Shown piece after piece: positions 38,911 to 47,200 of a stretch of 64,000 nucleotides of DNA. Within the stretch, counting starts at the first letter, position 1; each line of letters opens with the position of its first letter. The notes below the pieces were generated by a model, which was not told where the DNA came from, ran no database searches, and saw nothing but the letters and a program-made list of their open reading frames with translations. A program made the translations under genes and the position numbers. Source of the stretch: Engelhardtia mirabilis (lineage in GTDB: Bacteria > Planctomycetota > UBA1135 > GCA-002686595); contig NZ_CP036287.1 in assembly GCF_007748095.1 (NCBI RefSeq), positions 3,038,001-3,102,000 on the forward strand, in the 5' to 3' direction.

Positions 38911-41463
38911 CTACTCGTACTGCAAGCTGGCTTCGGTCGTCGTGCCTGCCACGACCTCGAAGGTCGTCGAGAGACGAGTGGGCTCCCTGCTCAGCCGTGC
39001 GGTGTAGGTCCCCGGGGCGATCGGACCCAGGTTGATCGACCAATCGCCTTCGAGGGTGCGATCGTCAGCTCGCGGGGTCAGCCAAGTGAAGAAGCTCCGA
39101 GGTGCGTCCGTGTCCGACGAACGGATCGCGAGCGGGGCCGGCTCGCCTTCCGCCAGCGTCGATTCCGCGGGAACGTGGACCGTCAGTGCGCCCGTCTCGA
39201 AGTCGAGCTCCTCGTCGAGCGCTCCACGTACCTCGAACTCGCGCGAGACTCCGACCGACAACCCGCGGCCGTTGCGCAGGTCGAAGCGCAGTCGCGAGCC
39301 GTCTTTGACCCAAGCCACGCAGCGGCCGTTCGCATCGGTCTTGCCGAGCTCGTCGGCGGCACTCTCGCCCTCGATCTGCTGCAACCTCCACACCCCGAAT
39401 CCGGCCGCCGGCTCGCCATCCACACGCACGGCCAGGCGGGCTTCGACCGTGGCGCCGGCCGTCAGGTCGACGAGTAGCTCGCGTCGCTCTTGCGGTCCCA
39501 GGTCCACGCGCTCGCGGTAATTCTCGTCGAGGACGCCAGGCGCGGCGTGCACCCACAAGTGGTAGCGACCCGGGCGCAGCCCGGTGAACTCGAAGCGGCC
39601 CGCCGGGTCCGTCTCGGTGAAGGGCTCGTCATCGGGGTAGTTCTCGCTCCCCAGGCCGACCCGCAGACCCTCGGCGGAGTGTCCCGTCGCCACCACGATC
39701 GTTCCGCCCAGGGCGGCGCCCGGGGAGCTGGGTACGTCACCGAGATCGAGCACGTCGCCCCGCGAGATTTCGAGCAACTCGACCCAGGTGGTGGGGGCGC
39801 CGGGCCCCCGCAGCTCGAGCTCCCAGGTGCCTGCCGCGAGCCCTTCGACCTCGAAGGTCCCGTCCGCGCTGCCGCGCAGGCTGCGCTCGCTGCCTTGGAC
39901 GTCCCCGAGATCGCGCCGGGTGTCCGCTTCGAAGATGTCGTAGCGATCCTCGGGTGCACCGGGGACCTTCGGGATGCGGTCAGCGCGCACCGAGACCATC
40001 GGGTGGGGAACCGGCCGACCTTCGTGCACGAAACGTCCGCGAATCCCGCTCTGCCGCTCGAGTTGCACGACCAAGTGGCCCGCGGCATCGGCTCGATCGA
40101 AGGTTCCCCGCTGGAGCACGAAGCCTGGAGCGAAGACGGTGAAGTCGTCGACCTCCGGATCGGCCTGGACCTGGGCCGATCCGCCTGGATGGGGGACCAC
40201 GGCCGCGGGCGTCCCGAAGACGCTCGAGTGAATCGTCCCTCCGCTTGTGGTGCGGACCTGGATCACCCTCAGCCCGAATTCTTCGACTGCCTGCCCCTCC
40301 GCGTCCTGCACCGAGATGCGGAAGCTCGGCTTGTCGGCAACGACGAGCTCGACCTCGCGAGCGCCGGGCGGGAACTCCTGCCAACGGCCGTCCCACATCG
40401 GCGGGGTCTGGTCCGGTCTACCGGCAGTCAGGCCGTACCGGCGGTCGACGAGCAGCGACACCTCGAAATGCCCCTGGTCGTCGGCTTCAGCGCTGATCGA
40501 GTACCCGCCCCGTTCGGGCACGCCCCAGACCTGGGCCGCGGCGATCGGCCTGCCCGAGGCGTCGACGACCCGCCCGGCGATCGTCGGCGCGATCTCGAGC
40601 ACGATGGTCGGTTGCTCACAAGTTCTTCCCGGTTGCACCTCGACGGACTCGAACTCACGGGTGAGGAAGCCCTCGCAATCCGCGCTCAAGACATGGGATC
40701 CGCCGGGCAGGTGCTCGAGGACGAAGGAGCCATCCGGGCCGGAGCGAACCCGTTGCCCTCGGCCGGGCCCAGCCACACCGATCCGCGCTGCCTCGACCGG
40801 CGCGCCGTCGGGCCCCACGACGAGGCCGTGCAACAAGCCGCACTCGGCCAACTCGATCCGACCCAGGTCGTTCTCGCCCGCCTGCAGCGGGGGCTCGTTG
40901 CGCCCCCCCGCGCGCCCGAAGTCCCGTCGTAACTGCGCGCGCATGGGCGGCGATGCGGCCGTGAGGGCGACCCAACTGGACGTCGGGAGGATCGTCCCGA
41001 GGGCAAAGCGACCCTCGGCGTCCGTCTCCGCCACCAGGGGCTGGTCCGGGTCGAACCCGGCCGGCGGCGTGAGGTGCCAGGGCTCGCCCACGGACTCCAG
41101 GCGCAACTCGATCCCCTCCAGGCCTTGACCGAACTCATCGATGAGCTGGCCGCGCAGGCTGAACCGCGGGAGGTCGTCCGGGGTCGCGGCGACCCCATCG
41201 TCCTCGCCCGAGAAGGACTGGTCTCCCACGACGACCGTCCGCTCGACCAGAGCACCGACCGGCGCCTCCAACTCGACGGACGGCGCGGAGGGAGCCGAGA
41301 GCCTCGCCGGCCCCACCCCCGGCTGCTCGGGAGCCGCCGTTTCACGCTCCGCGGCCGAGCTCCCCAGGTTCGAGATGACGGCGACCACCAGCACGGCGAG
41401 GATCGCCAGAACCACAAGCAAGGCTGGCCGGATCGAGCCGGCGCGGGAATCGTCGGTGGACAT
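38911..41463 (-). CDS. Large membrane-anchored carboxypeptidase-regulatory-like protein
   Basis: This 850-residue protein has a short cytoplasmic start, one membrane helix (ALLVVLAILAVLVVAVI) and a long extracytoplasmic chain of transthyretin-like carboxypeptidase regulatory domains. Examples are LRGQLIDEFGQGLEGIELRL, CGLLHGLVVGPDGAPVEAARIGV with GSFVLEHLPGG, IAGRVVDASGRPIAAAQVWG and LGGTIVVATGHSAEGLRV with GRFEFTGLRPGRYHLWV. It is the largest of three such proteins here. It may act as a surface scaffold or adhesin; no catalytic motif is visible. Two ATGs, 41475 and 41463, are four codons apart; a weak GAGG precedes both. It starts 80 bases after purN on the same strand. Confidence 0.75.
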   Translation of the reverse strand: MSTDDSRAGSIRPALLVVLAILAVLVVAVISNLGSSAAERETAAPEQPGVGPARLSAPSAPSVELEAPVGALVERTVVVGDQSFSGEDDGVAATPDDLPRFSLRGQLIDEFGQGLEGIELRLESVGEPWHLTPPAGFDPDQPLVAETDAEGRFALGTILPTSSWVALTAASPPMRAQLRRDFGRAGGRNEPPLQAGENDLGRIELAECGLLHGLVVGPDGAPVEAARIGVAGPGRGQRVRSGPDGSFVLEHLPGGSHVLSADCEGFLTREFESVEVQPGRTCEQPTIVLEIAPTIAGRVVDASGRPIAAAQVWGVPERGGYSISAEADDQGHFEVSLLVDRRYGLTAGRPDQTPPMWDGRWQEFPPGAREVELVVADKPSFRISVQDAEGQAVEEFGLRVIQVRTTSGGTIHSSVFGTPAAVVPHPGGSAQVQADPEVDDFTVFAPGFVLQRGTFDRADAAGHLVVQLERQSGIRGRFVHEGRPVPHPMVSVRADRIPKVPGAPEDRYDIFEADTRRDLGDVQGSERSLRGSADGTFEVEGLAAGTWELELRGPGAPTTWVELLEISRGDVLDLGDVPSSPGAALGGTIVVATGHSAEGLRVGLGSENYPDDEPFTETDPAGRFEFTGLRPGRYHLWVHAAPGVLDENYRERVDLGPQERRELLVDLTAGATVEARLAVRVDGEPAAGFGVWRLQQIEGESAADELGKTDANGRCVAWVKDGSRLRFDLRNGRGLSVGVSREFEVRGALDEELDFETGALTVHVPAESTLAEGEPAPLAIRSSDTDAPRSFFTWLTPRADDRTLEGDWSINLGPIAPGTYTARLSREPTRLSTTFEVVAGTTTEASLQYE

Positions 41464-41543
41464 GGGATCGATCATGCCTCGGTCGTGGATCCTCCAGATC
41501 CTTCGGAGCCTCCAGTGACAGACCCGTGACAACTCGGGCTGCG

Positions 41544-42167
41544 TCAGCCATCGCCGCGCACGACGCGGCCGGCGACGAAACGCACCTCGCCTGCCAGGTG
41601 CTGGCGTAGGGCTTCGGGGAGGGCGATGCACTCCTCGTCGAAGACGCGGCCGGCCAGGCTGTGGACGTCGTCGTCGGGGCGCACGTCGACTCGGCGTTGC
41701 AGGATGATCGGGCCGGCGTCGAAGACGTTGTCGACGTAGTGCACCGTGCAGCCGGTCACGGCGTCGCCCGCTTCGAGCACCGAGCGGTGCACGTGGTCGC
41801 CCCAGAAGCCCTTGCCGCCGTGGGCCGGCAGGAGAGACGGGTGGATGTTGAGTACGCGGCCCAGCCAACCCGCGGGGATCGGGAGGTGTCGCAGGAAGCC
41901 CGCCAGCACCACCGTTCCGCAGGCCGCGGCCTCGACCGCGTCGAAGACCTGTGCCGAGAAGTCCTCGGGGCCGTCGCAGTCGCGGGGTCGGATGACCTGG
42001 GTCGGGACGCTCGCCGCCTCGGCGATCTCGAGCCCGCGGAGCTTGCCCCGGTCGGCCACGACCAGGCCGACCTCGGCGTCCAGCTCACCGGCCGCGCACA
42101 CCCGCAGCAGGTTCTCGAGGCTGCGACCGGTGCCCGAGATCAGCACCGCGATGCGCGAGGGACTCAC
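41544..42167 (-). CDS. purN: Phosphoribosylglycinamide formyltransferase
   Basis: This 207-residue enzyme transfers a formyl group from 10-formyl-tetrahydrofolate to GAR, the third step of purine synthesis. It begins with the nucleotide-binding SRIAVLISGTGRSLENLL and has the catalytic NIHPSLLPAHGGKG and HYVDNVFDAGPII motifs with the active-site Asn, His and Asp. The KGFWGDHVH variant of the loop is found in planctomycete and Bacteroidetes enzymes. The start is a GTG at 42167 that overlaps the stop of the upstream PNP-like gene by 4 bases, so translation is probably coupled. Confidence 0.94.
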   Translation of the reverse strand: MSPSRIAVLISGTGRSLENLLRVCAAGELDAEVGLVVADRGKLRGLEIAEAASVPTQVIRPRDCDGPEDFSAQVFDAVEAAACGTVVLAGFLRHLPIPAGWLGRVLNIHPSLLPAHGGKGFWGDHVHRSVLEAGDAVTGCTVHYVDNVFDAGPIILQRRVDVRPDDDVHSLAGRVFDEECIALPEALRQHLAGEVRFVAGRVVRGDG

Positions 42168-43042
42168 GAGCGGCGCGGGCGCGGCGTGCCGAGCCCCTCG
42201 TCGTGGTCGGTCTGGCGAGCGATCGGGCCGGCCAGGTGCACGATCAGCTCCTCGATGGCGGGGGCGCTGCGCTCGGCGCGCTCGAGGATACGCCGCAAGT
42301 CCACGCGCTCCTCGGCGGAGGCGGCCAGGGCCACGATGGCGACGCTGGAGAGGCCGGCGTGGGCGGCAGCGATGTAGGGCCAGGCGGCCGATTGCACCGC
42401 GACGTCGGCACCGGCCTTGGCGAAGTAGCGACACTCCGCGGGGGTGTCGAGGCTCGGGCCGGCGGTGCAGGCCACCACGGCTTCGCGCGCTTCGATGCCG
42501 TTCTCGGTGCAGACCTCCAGGGCGGCGTGGCGCAGCTCGCGGTCGTGGACCGTGGTCTGGTCGGGGAACAGGGGGCCGAGGGTCGTGGTGCCGAGGCCGG
42601 TCAGGGGCGAGCGGCCCGAGAGGTTGATGTGGTCGCTGGCGAGGGCCAGGCCACTGGCCCGGGCTGCGGCGCCGGTGCCGAGGGCGACTCCGGCCGAGAC
42701 GTGGACCATGACCTGCGCGCCGCAGGCGGCCGCGAGCCAGACGGGCAGGGCCCGGCGCCAGTCCGGGCCGCCGTCGTCGAGCGCTTCGCCCGACAGGTCG
42801 TCGAGGACCCAGACCGGGAGCGGTCCCAAGCGGCCCGCGACCAGGGTGGTCGTGGTCCAGGGCGCCGGAACGCCGTCCAGCTCCGCCAGGGGCACGCTGG
42901 TCGAGGCGGAGCAGCGCTCGGGCAAGAGGCCCACGCCGGTCGCCATCAGGAGCAGCGCGCGCGGCGCCGGAACGTCGTGTTCGTCGAGCTGCGCGCGCAG
43001 TCGTTCGACACTGTCGTCGAGGTTCGGCGGGCTGGCGATCAA
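42164..43042 (-). CDS. Divergent purine nucleoside phosphorylase family protein
   Basis: About 292 residues in the trimeric PNP/MTAP fold: an ATGVGLLPE loop near residue 35, SAGVALGTG with SDHINLSGRSPLTG in the middle, and GPSLDTPAECRYFAKAGADVA towards the C-terminus. Several usual active-site residues are changed. The phosphate-binding GR-H-YEGY segment appears as VWVLDDLSGEAL, GMSTVPE appears as VQSAAWPY, and the purine-binding TN near the end is absent. Catalysis of normal phosphorolysis is therefore uncertain. The start is a TTG at 43042 overlapping the kinase stop (TTGA), and the stop overlaps purN, placing it in a tightly coupled operon with a purine gene. Confidence 0.78.
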   Translation of the reverse strand: MIASPPNLDDSVERLRAQLDEHDVPAPRALLLMATGVGLLPERCSASTSVPLAELDGVPAPWTTTTLVAGRLGPLPVWVLDDLSGEALDDGGPDWRRALPVWLAAACGAQVMVHVSAGVALGTGAAARASGLALASDHINLSGRSPLTGLGTTTLGPLFPDQTTVHDRELRHAALEVCTENGIEAREAVVACTAGPSLDTPAECRYFAKAGADVAVQSAAWPYIAAAHAGLSSVAIVALAASAEERVDLRRILERAERSAPAIEELIVHLAGPIARQTDHDEGLGTPRPRRS

Positions 43043-46000
43043 CGGGGGTCCTCGTTCGTGGGGGGGGGATCGGTCGACTCGGCTTCGTCCTCGGGAGTGA
43101 CCGGAACCTGCGCTTGCATCGCCGCGGCTTCGTCCACGCCGGGCAGCGTCGGCGGCCAGTGGGCGGGTTCCTCGAGCGGACGCCCGTCGGAGAGGATCAT
43201 CACGAGCAGGGAGGTGGTCTCCTGCTCGAGCAGGGTCTCGAAGGCGTGGGCCGCGCTGGTCCAGTCGTCCTCGTCGAGGGCTCGCAGGGCAGCGCTCAAC
43301 AGGGAGCCGGCGTGGGCTTCGGCCGCCGCGGCGGCCTCGGCCTCGCCTCCCGCTCGGGCACCCCAGTCCGTGGCTCGCGCGAAGGCGTCGGCAATCTGTC
43401 GCGCCTCGGAAGGGCTGAGCCGAGACTGCCGCTCGGAATCGAGCACGGGATCCGCCAGGACCAGGGCCTCGTTGACCGCGGCGACGCGCAGCAGCGTGGC
43501 GACGGCGGTCAGCTCGGCCGTGACGAATTCGCGCTGTAGGCGCGATTCGTAGAGCTGCTGCAGGGCGTCCGTGTCGGCGGCGAAGGCGGACCAGGGCAGC
43601 GTTTGCGGATCGCCGTCGCCCGTGCCGAGGACCAGGCCCGACGAGATCACGCCGCGCGCCTCGACCACGCTGCGATCGGCGCCGGGCAGGGCCAGGGACT
43701 GTCGACGCCATTCACCCTCGCTCCAGGCTCGAGCCAGGGTGGCGAAGGCCGACGGCGCCGCGCGCAAGTCCCGCGCGAGGTCAGCCAGTGCCTCGCCGTA
43801 CTCGGGCGAGCGCGCTTGGCCGGCGAGCGCCTCGACGGCCGTCGCAGCCGCGGCGAAGTCGAAGCCGCGCAGGTCGCGTTCGACCTTGCCAGCCGGCAGG
43901 GTGCGAGCGACCAAGGCGCGGTCCGCCTGGCGCATGGCCAGGGCGTGGGCTTCGATCCAGGTCGGGAGGGTGGCCAGGCGCGAGCGTACCAGGGTTACGC
44001 GCGCGGGCAGGGCCCAAGCGGTCGTGCCGGCGCTGCCACCCAGTTGCTCGCGCAGCTCCTCCGGAGTCTGGGGCAGTTCGGAAGCCTCAGCGTTGTCGTC
44101 GTCGGTCGCCGGAGCATCGTCGCCTCGGCCGGCCACTCCGTCCTGGCCGTCTTGTCCCGAGCCACCTTCCGTGTTGCCGTCGGTCTTGCCGACAGCGGGG
44201 GCAGCGGGTGACTTCGCGCCGGATTTCGCTGGTGGTTGCTCGGTGAGCCAGGCCAGCAGTTCTTCATAGCCTGCCTTGGCCGCCTCGAAGTCGCCCGCCG
44301 TCAGCAGCGCGTCGATCGGCACCAAGCGTGAGTCCGCTTCCGCGCGCAGTTGGGTCGAGACCTTCTCGCGCAGGGCTGCATAGCCCTCGAAGTACTCGGC
44401 GTCGGCCACGTAGCCGGGTGGCAGGGTCACACCGGCCAGGGCAGCCAGGGCCAGCTCGGGCGCGAGCAGCGCGCCGTCGGCGTCGCGCGTCGCCGCCTCG
44501 GCGGTGGCCAGCAGGGTCTGGGCCACGGACACCCCGGTCGAGCCCGCATCGTCGGTCGCGGCGGTCGACTGCTCGGGTTGTTGCAGCTCCTTGGCGCGCG
44601 CCAAGGCCACGGTCGCCGCGGTCGTACCCGGGAACTCGGCGGACACTGCGTGCAGGGCTTCCGTACGTTCGACCGGATCGACCAGGGACTCCGTGGCGAG
44701 CAGCGCCGCCGCAGCGCGCTCCTCGAAGCGTTGAAGTTGAGCCTCGGCTTCGGCGGCGTCGAGGGTGTCGGGCTCACCGACTTCTGCGCCTGGATCCTCG
44801 CTCGCGTCGACGGACGGCTGCGGGTCGTTGGTACTCGTCAGGTCCGCGACTTCGGTTCGGCCGTTTCGTTCGCCGTCGATCGAACCACCGTCGCCGTTGC
44901 TCGAGCTGCCGTCGCCCGTGGTGAGCAGCACGACCCCAATCGCCACGGCGGCCAACAGAACCAGCGCGCCGACGACCAGACCCAGCTTGCTGCCCTTCTG
45001 CGAGCCGTCGCCGCCAGCCGAGTTGGCCGCGGAAGCGAGCTCTTCGACCCGAGCGCGCAGCACGCTCGCCGAGCGTGGCCGGGCATCGGGGTCCTTGGCC
45101 ATCAGGCCGTGCACCAACGCAGCCACCGGCGGCGGCAGGTCGGGCACCAGTTCGGTCAGGGGCCGCGGCTCGTCCTGGACCACGGCCCGCAGGATCGCCT
45201 TGCTGGACGCCCCTTCGAAGGGCGTCTTGCCCGAGAGCAGGCGGTAGGCGGTGGCTCCCAGGGCGTAGAGGTCCGAGCGCGCGTCGACGGCCATGCCGCG
45301 CGCCTGCTCCGGCGCCATGAAGTGCGGCGTGCCGCGGATCTTGCCGTCGCTCTCGGCCTCGGCGGCCGTGGCCAGGCCGAGGTCGACGATCTTGGTCGCG
45401 CCCGCGGCGCTCTGCATCAAGTTCGCCGGCTTGATGTCGCGGTGCACGATGCCGTGCTGCTCGGCGAACTCGAGGCCCGCCGCCGCGTCGCGCAGGATCC
45501 CGAGCACCGCGCGCCAGGGCAGGGGGCCCTCGGCCGCGAGTCGGTCCTCGAGGCTCCCGCGCTGCATGTACTCGAGCGCGAGGTAGTGCTGGCCCTTGTC
45601 CTCGCCCACGTCGTAAACGGTGACGACGTTGGGGTGCGCGAGCTTCGCCGCGGCGCGTGCCTCGGCCTGGAAGCGCGCCACGAAGTCGGCGTTCTCGCAG
45701 AGCTGGCGGCGCAGGAGTTTGAGCGCAACTTCGCGATCGAGGCTCTCCTGCACGGCGAGATAGACCAGTCCCATGGTCCCCTTGCCGAGCAGCTTGGAGA
45801 CGCGGAAACCGGTCACGTCGACCTCAGCGCCCCGGCTGGCGGCAGTCGCATTCGCATTCGCATTCGCAGCCGCAGTCGCAGCCGCAGTCGCAGTCGCAGC
45901 CGCAGTCGCAGCCGCAGCGGGGCGAGCGCGCTCGGCTGGCGCCGCTCCCCGGGCCTCGATGGTCAACTCCACGGACCCCAGGCGCAGTCGTGTGCCCGCG

Positions 46001-46251
46001 TGCAGGCGCGCCTTGCGGACCGGGTGCCCGTCGATCTCGGTGGTTGCCCCATCGTCGAGTGCGACCACGCCGTGGCCTCCGCCGCGCACCGCGGCCAGGG
46101 CCACGTGCTCTGGTGCCACACCGACGCCGGCGAGTTCAAAACCGCCCTCGCCCGGCGCGCTACCGACGACCAGTCGCCCCTGGGGCGGGATCTCGGCCGT
46201 GCGCCCGTCGGGAGCGCGGACGACCAAGCGATCGGATCGGGCGGCGCTCAT
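43039..46251 (-). CDS. FHA-domain transmembrane Ser/Thr protein kinase
   Basis: This 1,070-residue receptor kinase starts with an FHA-like domain (about residues 5-85) and then an Ala/Asn-rich linker (about 110-136) encoded by a hexanucleotide repeat. The Hanks-type kinase (about 145-400) has glycine loop GKGTMG, VALK lysine, HRDIKPANLM and DLG in place of DFG, and MAPEQ. One membrane helix (LGLVVGALVLLAAVAIGVVLL, about 421-445) is followed by roughly 620 residues of helical, Glu/Ala-rich extracytoplasmic sequence with no domain I recognise. It overlaps the upstream YggS gene (ATGA) and the downstream PNP-like gene (TTGA) by 4 bases each. It may phosphorylate metabolic or cell-surface partners; none is known. 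Confidence 0.92.
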   Translation of the reverse strand: MSAARSDRLVVRAPDGRTAEIPPQGRLVVGSAPGEGGFELAGVGVAPEHVALAAVRGGGHGVVALDDGATTEIDGHPVRKARLHAGTRLRLGSVELTIEARGAAPAERARPAAAATAAATATAAATAAANANANATAASRGAEVDVTGFRVSKLLGKGTMGLVYLAVQESLDREVALKLLRRQLCENADFVARFQAEARAAAKLAHPNVVTVYDVGEDKGQHYLALEYMQRGSLEDRLAAEGPLPWRAVLGILRDAAAGLEFAEQHGIVHRDIKPANLMQSAAGATKIVDLGLATAAEAESDGKIRGTPHFMAPEQARGMAVDARSDLYALGATAYRLLSGKTPFEGASSKAILRAVVQDEPRPLTELVPDLPPPVAALVHGLMAKDPDARPRSASVLRARVEELASAANSAGGDGSQKGSKLGLVVGALVLLAAVAIGVVLLTTGDGSSSNGDGGSIDGERNGRTEVADLTSTNDPQPSVDASEDPGAEVGEPDTLDAAEAEAQLQRFEERAAAALLATESLVDPVERTEALHAVSAEFPGTTAATVALARAKELQQPEQSTAATDDAGSTGVSVAQTLLATAEAATRDADGALLAPELALAALAGVTLPPGYVADAEYFEGYAALREKVSTQLRAEADSRLVPIDALLTAGDFEAAKAGYEELLAWLTEQPPAKSGAKSPAAPAVGKTDGNTEGGSGQDGQDGVAGRGDDAPATDDDNAEASELPQTPEELREQLGGSAGTTAWALPARVTLVRSRLATLPTWIEAHALAMRQADRALVARTLPAGKVERDLRGFDFAAAATAVEALAGQARSPEYGEALADLARDLRAAPSAFATLARAWSEGEWRRQSLALPGADRSVVEARGVISSGLVLGTGDGDPQTLPWSAFAADTDALQQLYESRLQREFVTAELTAVATLLRVAAVNEALVLADPVLDSERQSRLSPSEARQIADAFARATDWGARAGGEAEAAAAAEAHAGSLLSAALRALDEDDWTSAAHAFETLLEQETTSLLVMILSDGRPLEEPAHWPPTLPGVDEAAAMQAQVPVTPEDEAESTDPPPTNEDPR
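45843..45919 (-). repeat. Hexanucleotide-type repeat coding an Ala/Asn linker
   Basis: A run of related 6-base units (CGCAGT, CGCATT and CGCAGC on the plus strand) about 13 units long encodes alternating Ala-Thr/Ala-Asn/Ala-Ala dipeptides between the FHA and kinase domains. A change of whole units would alter linker length without shifting the frame. Confidence 0.75.
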
Positions 46252-46991
46252 CGTCGAGCCTCCTGCGCCGACTCGACGAACAGGGCGGATCCGATCCGCA
46301 GCCAATCGCTGCCCTGGTCGACGGCCTGTTCGAGGTCGTCGCTCATGCCCATCGAGAGCAGCGCGCGGCCCTCGATCCAGGGCGCGTCCCCATGGCGCTC
46401 GGCCAGCTCGGCCAGGCGACCGAAGGTGCGGCTAGCGGACTCGGCACGGCGCTGGGGATCGTCTTCGAGGGGTGCCATGGTCATCAGGCCGGCCAGGTCG
46501 AGGCAGGACGGGTCGCTGGCCTCGATCGCCTGGGGCAGCTCACTCGGGTCCAGCCCGTGCTTGGTGGCCTCGTCGGTCAGCCGTACTTGGAGGTAGATGC
46601 GCGGCCGCAGGCCCTCCTCGGCGCAGACCCGCGACAGGGTCCGGGCCAGGGCGACCGAGTCCACCGCGTGGATCTCGTCGGCCAGGCGGGCCACGCGGCG
46701 GGCCTTGTTGCGTTGCAGGTGCCCGATGAAGTGCCAACGCACCCTGCGCCCACCCTCTGATTGTCCCGACTCCAACTCGGCGTCGAAGAGCCGCCGCTTG
46801 GCCTCGAGACCTTCGGGACGGTTCTCGCCCAGATCGAGCTGACCGAGCCGCGCCAGCGCCAGGGCGACTTCGGGCTCCACGGATTTGGTCACGGCGAGCA
46901 GGCGCGCCTGGCCGCTGCGAGTCGCGGTCCGTCGGGCGCGCTCGATCCGCGCGCGGACGCGCTCGAGGTTCTGTGCGAGGGCCAGGGCCAA
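46248..46991 (-). CDS. YggS/PROSC-family PLP homeostasis protein
   Basis: About 247 residues. It has the fold-type III PLP-binding features: K in LLAVTKSVE, LGENRPEGL (usually GENYVQE), WHFIGHLQRNKAR, MTMAPLEDD and the C-terminal LSMGMSDDLEQAVDQGSDWLRIGSALF. This family buffers pyridoxal phosphate and affects amino-acid pools; it has no known catalytic reaction. The frame is open well upstream with low-complexity sequence; TTG 46991 is chosen because it gives the normal N-terminal helix (NLERVRARIERA). It overlaps the kinase start by 4 bases and is the first gene of the coupled chain. Confidence 0.88.
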   Translation of the reverse strand: MALALAQNLERVRARIERARRTATRSGQARLLAVTKSVEPEVALALARLGQLDLGENRPEGLEAKRRLFDAELESGQSEGGRRVRWHFIGHLQRNKARRVARLADEIHAVDSVALARTLSRVCAEEGLRPRIYLQVRLTDEATKHGLDPSELPQAIEASDPSCLDLAGLMTMAPLEDDPQRRAESASRTFGRLAELAERHGDAPWIEGRALLSMGMSDDLEQAVDQGSDWLRIGSALFVESAQEARR

Positions 46992-47200
46992 ATCGGGAGC
47001 GGGGCGGTCGGGCCGGCGGGGCGTGGTGAGCGGGTCCCGGCGCGTCTGGCGCCCCCCCGTTGCTGGTCGACGAGGGTACCCCCCGAGGACCGTGAAGTCA
47101 CCGCGCGGGGCGACTCCGGGTCCCTGTCGCTGTGGGCGCGGCGGAACTCGGCGCCTCGGAGCGGGGCGCGGGCCGGTGATCGGCGCAGGCGGACCCGTCC

